From contig NZ_CP118574.1 of the NCBI RefSeq assembly GCF_028898845.1, positions 496,001 to 560,000 on the forward strand: a stretch of DNA of 64,000 nucleotides. Reading direction: 5' to 3'. Source of the DNA: Streptomyces sp. WZ-12. GTDB lineage: Bacteria > Actinomycetota > Actinomycetes > Streptomycetales > Streptomycetaceae. Both the position numbers and the translations under genes were made by a program. A model generated the notes under the pieces. The model was not told the DNA's origin, made no database searches, and saw nothing but the letters and a program-made list of their open reading frames with translations. Of this stretch, positions 60,751-64,000 are shown piece after piece. Within the stretch, counting starts at the first letter, position 1; every line of letters begins with the position of its first letter.

Positions 60751-62373
60751 ATGCCCCGCAGACCCCAGAAGTCGAACCGACGCGTCTCGTCGACCCCGTC
60801 GTCCGCGCCGCCTCCGAGGGAATTCCGGTTGCCGGAAAGCACGACGCCCGCCCTTCCCGCCGTCGAGGACTTCGCCGGTCTGGACATGCCCGCGGGGCTG
60901 CTGAAGACCCTCACCGCGCAAGGCGTGACCACCCCCTTCCCCATTCAGGCCGCCACGCTGCCCAACTCGCTTGCCGGCCGGGACCTGTTGGGGCGTGGCC
61001 GCACCGGCTCCGGTAAGACCCTCGCGTTCGGGTTGGCGCTGCTGGCCCGCACGGCCGGGCAGCGGTCCGAGCCCAAGAAGCCGCTGGCCCTCGTGCTGGT
61101 GCCCACCCGTGAGCTCGCCCAGCAGGTGACGGACGCGCTGACCCCCTACGCGACCGCGGTGAACCTCCGCCTGACGACCGTGGTCGGCGGGCTGTCGATC
61201 ACCAAGCAGGCCAATGCGCTCCGGCGCGGTGCCGAGGTGGTCGTGGCGAGCCCCGGCAGGCTCAACGACCTGGTGGAGCGCGGGGATTGCGTGCTCAGCG
61301 ACGTGCGCATCACGGTGCTGGACGAGGCCGACCAGATGACCGACATGGGCTTCCTGCCGCAGATCACCAAGCTGATCGAGCAGGTGCGGCCCGATGGTCA
61401 GCGCCTGCTGTTCTCGGCCACCCTGGACCGCAACATCGACCGCCTGGTGCAGCGGTTCCTGGTCGACCCCGTGGTGCACTCCGTGGACCCGTCCGCGGGA
61501 GCGGTGACCACCATGGAGCACCACGTGCTCCACATGCAGGACGAGACCGACAAGAAGGCCGTCACCACGCGCATCGCGGCTCGTGACGGCCGGGTCATCC
61601 TCTTCCTCGACACCAAGAGGTCCGCCGACCGGCTCGCCAAGCGGCTGCTGTCCGTGGGTGTCCGCGCGGCGGCACTGCACGGCGGTCGCTCCCAGCCGCA
61701 GCGCAACCGCACGTTGGAGCAGTTCAAGAACGGTCAGGTCACCGCGCTGGTGGCGACGAACGTCGCGGCGCGAGGCATACACATCGACGATCTCGACCTC
61801 GTGGTGAACGTCGATCCGCCCGCCGACCACAAGGACTACCTCCACCGGGGCGGCCGCACGGCTCGTGCCGGCGGCTCCGGCAGCGTGGTCACGCTGGTCC
61901 TGCCCGACCAGAAGCGGGACGTCAACCGGCTCATGTCGGACGCGGGTATCCGCCCCCGGACGGCCCGTATCAAGTCGAGCGACGCGGAGTTGGCCACCAT
62001 CACCGGTGCCCGCGAGCCGTCCGGTGTGGCCGTCACCATCGAGGTCCCCCAGCCGACGACACCGGCGGCGTCCCGTCCGGACCGCAAGGCCGGGGACAAG
62101 CCCGGCGGGCGGTCCGGCCGCCGACGCCGAGGCGGCGGCGGGGCCAAGCCGGCGGCGGGTGCTGCTCCCAGGACCGGAGGTCGGGGTTCCGACCGCCGGT
62201 CCGCGACCGGGGCGACGGCGTCCGGTGGCGCTTCCGCGAACGGTGGGAGCAGTTCCGGTCGCCGAGCGGGTTCCGGTGGACGAGCAGGCGCCGGCGGGGC
62301 CAAGGGTGGCGCCGCCAGGGCGGGCGGACGCGGCTCCGACCGCCGGGGCGGCCGCCGCACCTCCGCCACCTGA
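60751..62373 (+). CDS. DEAD-box RNA helicase
   Basis: A 540-residue DEAD-box helicase. Motifs in order: F/Q region TPFPIQAATLP, motif I GRTGSGKT (about residues 86-93), Ia PTRELAQQ, Ib TTVVGGLS...SPGRLND, II VLDEADQM (DEAD), III SATL, IV VILFLDT, V NVAARGIHIDDLD, VI HRGGRTARAG. The Arg/Gly-rich C-terminus (from about residue 460; repeated GGRGSDRR) is a non-specific RNA-binding tail of the kind seen in bacterial RhlE/DeaD-like helicases. ATG at 60751 after AAAGGCAG. It follows csp in the same direction; likely role in RNA remodelling at low temperature. Confidence 0.95.
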   Translation: MPRRPQKSNRRVSSTPSSAPPPREFRLPESTTPALPAVEDFAGLDMPAGLLKTLTAQGVTTPFPIQAATLPNSLAGRDLLGRGRTGSGKTLAFGLALLARTAGQRSEPKKPLALVLVPTRELAQQVTDALTPYATAVNLRLTTVVGGLSITKQANALRRGAEVVVASPGRLNDLVERGDCVLSDVRITVLDEADQMTDMGFLPQITKLIEQVRPDGQRLLFSATLDRNIDRLVQRFLVDPVVHSVDPSAGAVTTMEHHVLHMQDETDKKAVTTRIAARDGRVILFLDTKRSADRLAKRLLSVGVRAAALHGGRSQPQRNRTLEQFKNGQVTALVATNVAARGIHIDDLDLVVNVDPPADHKDYLHRGGRTARAGGSGSVVTLVLPDQKRDVNRLMSDAGIRPRTARIKSSDAELATITGAREPSGVAVTIEVPQPTTPAASRPDRKAGDKPGGRSGRRRRGGGGAKPAAGAAPRTGGRGSDRRSATGATASGGASANGGSSSGRRAGSGGRAGAGGAKGGAARAGGRGSDRRGGRRTSAT

Positions 62374-62597
62374 GCCGCCAGGCAGTGTTGGCCCTGTGGC
62401 CCTGGCTGCCTCGATCCGGTTGAGCCAGGAAGTGTTGCTCGGGGCGTAGGCGATCCCCACTTGTTGTTCGCCTACGCCCGGGTCGGGTCCCGACGGGCTG
62501 GCGCACCGCCGCATCCCAGGGGCGCATGCGGACGCACCGTTCCGCCCGCGGTGAACGCCCGCCCGACCGGACTTGACGCTCACTACAGTCCGGTCGC

Positions 62598-63329
62598 ATG
62601 ACGACGGTTACCACACACACGGTCGAGTACCCGGCCGACGGCCTCACGATGATCGGGCACCTCGCGCTCCCGGCCGGTGCCGGCCGCCGGCCCGCAGTCC
62701 TGGTCGGGCCCGAGGGGACGGGACTGAACGACTTCCAACGCCGCCGGGCCGACGCCCTCGCCGAACTGGGCTACGTGGCGCTGGCCTTCGACATCAACGG
62801 CGGGCGCTGGTTCACCGACCCCGAGGAGATGCTGGCGCACACCACCCCCTTGCTCGCCGACCCCGACCGGATGCGGGGCATCGGCCACGCGGCGCTCGAC
62901 GTGTTGCGCGCCGAACCGCGGACCGACCCCCACCGGATCGCCGCCGTCGGCTACGGCACCGGGGGCGCGATCGCGCTGGAACTCGGGCGCGACGGCGTCG
63001 ACTTCCGCGCGATCGCGACGGTCAACGCGGTGACCACCGGCCGACCGGGCGAGGCTGCGCGCATTCGCTGTCCGGTGTGGGCCGGGGTCGGCTCCGAAGA
63101 CCCGATCATGCCGCCCGCCCAACGGGAGGCGTTCACCGCCGAGTTGCAGGCCGCGGGCGTCGACTGGCGCCTCGTGGTCTACGGCGGTGCCTTGCACGCC
63201 TTTCACCACCCGCCGGTCGACCAGACCGTGCTCCCCGGCGTCGGCCACCACCCACGGCACGCGCAGCGAGCCTGGCACGACGTCGTCGCCCTGCTCGCCG
63301 AGTGCCTGCCCGTGGCCGTAACGGAGTGA
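62598..63329 (+). CDS. Dienelactone-hydrolase-family protein lacking the usual nucleophile
   Basis: A 243-residue alpha/beta-hydrolase-fold protein of the dienelactone hydrolase (DLH) family: ALPAGAGRRPAVLVGPEGTG first strands, LAFDINGGRWF, then AVGYGTGGAIALELGR at the nucleophile elbow and a C-terminal His in YGGALHAFHHPPVD. In active DLH the elbow is GYCFGG; here GYGTGG has Gly where the Cys (or Ser) nucleophile belongs. The Asp region VWAGVGSEDPIMPP and the His are kept. ATG at 62598. Either the protein is not a hydrolase or it uses a different nucleophile. Last gene before a transposase scrap and a strong terminator. Confidence 0.88.
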   Translation: MTTVTTHTVEYPADGLTMIGHLALPAGAGRRPAVLVGPEGTGLNDFQRRRADALAELGYVALAFDINGGRWFTDPEEMLAHTTPLLADPDRMRGIGHAALDVLRAEPRTDPHRIAAVGYGTGGAIALELGRDGVDFRAIATVNAVTTGRPGEAARIRCPVWAGVGSEDPIMPPAQREAFTAELQAAGVDWRLVVYGGALHAFHHPPVDQTVLPGVGHHPRHAQRAWHDVVALLAECLPVAVTE

Positions 63330-63437
63330 ACCGATCCGGTCGGCAACCACGATTCCGGGCTGCGAACCGGGCCGGTCGGCCACCGCCATCGTTCCGGCAG
63401 GGCTTCGTCAAGGTCGTTCAGGTGAGTCGGAGCGTGG

Positions 63438-63567
63438 TCAACGGCGGGTGTGGTCACGGGAGTTGTGGCGTAGACCGGCGATGACGTTGGGGGCTCCGGT
63501 GATACGGAGGGCGCCGATGGCGAGGCTGCGCAGGGCGGCCATCGTTCTGCGGTTGGCGGCGGGAGAA
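63438..63567 (-). pseudogene. Transposase C-terminal remnant (ISAs1/IS4-like)
   Basis: Leftward frame NRRTMAALRSLAIGALRITG then APNVIAGLRHNSRDHTRR and stop (TGA at 63438-63440) resembles the C-terminal helix of ISAs1-type transposases (MATLRNLAIGxLRLAGxxNIAxALRHxARD). Nothing upstream continues the frame. Dead fragment. Confidence 0.6.
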
Positions 63568-63589
63568 TAGGGAGGCCGCCGCGCACGTC

Positions 63590-63639
63590 GTAGCAGTGGC
63601 CGCCAGCCCTCGGTATCGGGGGCTGGCGGCCACTGCTAC
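63590..63639. terminator. Strong inverted repeat, probable bidirectional terminator
   Basis: A perfect 20-bp inverted repeat (GTAGCAGTGGCCGCCAGCCC at 63590-63609, complement at 63620-63639) with a 10-nt loop, placed just after the stop of the LuxR-type gene that ends leftward at 63657. Confidence 0.85.
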
Positions 63640-63656
63640 GTGTCAGGGGGTAGCGG

Positions 63657-64000
63657 TCAACGGACGTTCACCCGTGCTCCCAGTTCGGAGCGGCGGCGGA
63701 TCTTGAGCTTGCGGTAGATCCGCGTGAGGTGTTGTTCGACGGTGCTCGCGGTGACGTACAGCGCGTCGGCGATCTCTCGGTTGGTGTACCCCTCGGCCGC
63801 CAGGCTGGCGACCTTTCCCTCGGCGAGGGTCAGTGCCGGTCCCCCGGCGGTCCAGGGGGCTTGGGTGGCGGCGCTCTTGTCCTGCGTCACGGGGGTCCGG
63901 GGCGTGGGCTGTGCGGGGGCCGGCGGGCGGATAGTGGGGGCGGGCGAGGGGGCCGGGGTCTGTCGGGTGGCGGGGGTCCGGATCTCCTCCAGGGCGCGGA
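63657..64000 (-). CDS. LuxR-type regulator (partial, N-terminal part outside window)
   Basis: The C-terminal 115 or so residues of a protein whose frame stays open to position 64000. A Pro/Ala/Thr-rich linker (about 40 residues, RTPATRQTPAPSPAPTI) precedes a LuxR helix-turn-helix: LTLAEGKVASLAAEGYTNRE then IADALYVTASTVEQHLTRIY and RKLKIRRRSELGARV. TNREIA...TVEQHL is the GerE-type recognition helix arrangement. The form resembles large ATP-binding LuxR (LAL) regulators, but the ATPase part is outside the window, so this is inference. A GTG at 63890 could start a 77-residue HTH-only protein, yet the continuous, well-biased upstream frame makes the longer reading more likely. Confidence 0.85.
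   Translation of the reverse strand, partial: RALEEIRTPATRQTPAPSPAPTIRPPAPAQPTPRTPVTQDKSAATQAPWTAGGPALTLAEGKVASLAAEGYTNREIADALYVTASTVEQHLTRIYRKLKIRRRSELGARVNVR

Noticed and set aside
1..64000. CRISPR array or cas genes
   Set aside because: No regularly spaced short repeats and no Cas-like protein were seen.

Overview
The window is very GC-rich and strongly biased to G/C in third codon positions. Its genes (SARP regulator, modular type I PKSs, DUF308 protein, paired pirins, TPR regulator with a small partner protein, DevR-like regulon, initiator tRNA) point to a Streptomyces chromosome. All calls come from reading the sequence; no database search was run.

Left part (1-5.1 kb): a dormancy or hypoxia-type cluster. 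It holds the start of a DevR-like response regulator (leaving the window on the left), an Rv1733c-like membrane protein, two CBS-BON proteins, a tandem universal stress protein and a PPK2 polyphosphate kinase. Each intergenic promoter region carries versions of the inverted repeat AGGGCCG-NN-CGGCCCT, probably the operator of the DevR-like regulator.

Probable island (about 5.2-38.8 kb): two near-identical 32-bp direct repeats (5186-5217 and 38812-38843, 30/32 identical) bracket a decayed tyrosine integrase, scraps of ISL3-, IS701- and IS5-type transposases, a few passenger genes and a complete aureothin-type gene set. That set is a SARP activator (aurD-like), an acyl-CoA/AMP ligase (aurE), the di-iron N-oxygenase aurF, the 4-amino-4-deoxychorismate synthase aurG, the P450 aurH, three PKS genes (aurA, aurB, aurC; four extension modules plus thioesterase) and the methyltransferase aurI. 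Inferred pathway: chorismate to p-aminobenzoate (AurG plus an ADC lyase not found among the core genes), to p-nitrobenzoate (AurF), activation (AurE), chain growth (AurA probably used twice, then AurB and AurC), O-methylation (AurI) and tetrahydrofuran formation (AurH). Three 11-bp-spaced repeats lie exactly 8 bp before a -10-like element in the aurE-aurF gap and look like the SARP binding site.

The most unusual features are in the PKS. The second AT of AurC has lost its catalytic serine, the GQGSQ motif and the middle of the domain. The N-terminal ACP-like domain of AurA lacks its phosphopantetheine serine. The first ACP of AurC has VSM in place of DSL. AurB and AurC share a 267-bp KS block that differs at one base.

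Right part (38.8-64 kb): a divergent pirin pair; a DUF308 protein; a probable glycolate/lactate utilisation locus (LctP-type permease, IclR regulator, class V aminotransferase, FAD/Fe-S 2-hydroxyacid dehydrogenase); two APH-fold phosphotransferases; a MarR-VOC divergent pair with two copies of ATGTCA-N6-TGACAT; a secreted protein; a TPR regulator divergent from a protein with an internal duplication; an oxidoreductase group with a LysR regulator; an initiator tRNA-Met; a cold-shock protein with a structured leader; a DEAD-box helicase; a dienelactone-hydrolase-like protein without its nucleophile; and the C-terminal part of a LuxR-type regulator running off the right edge.
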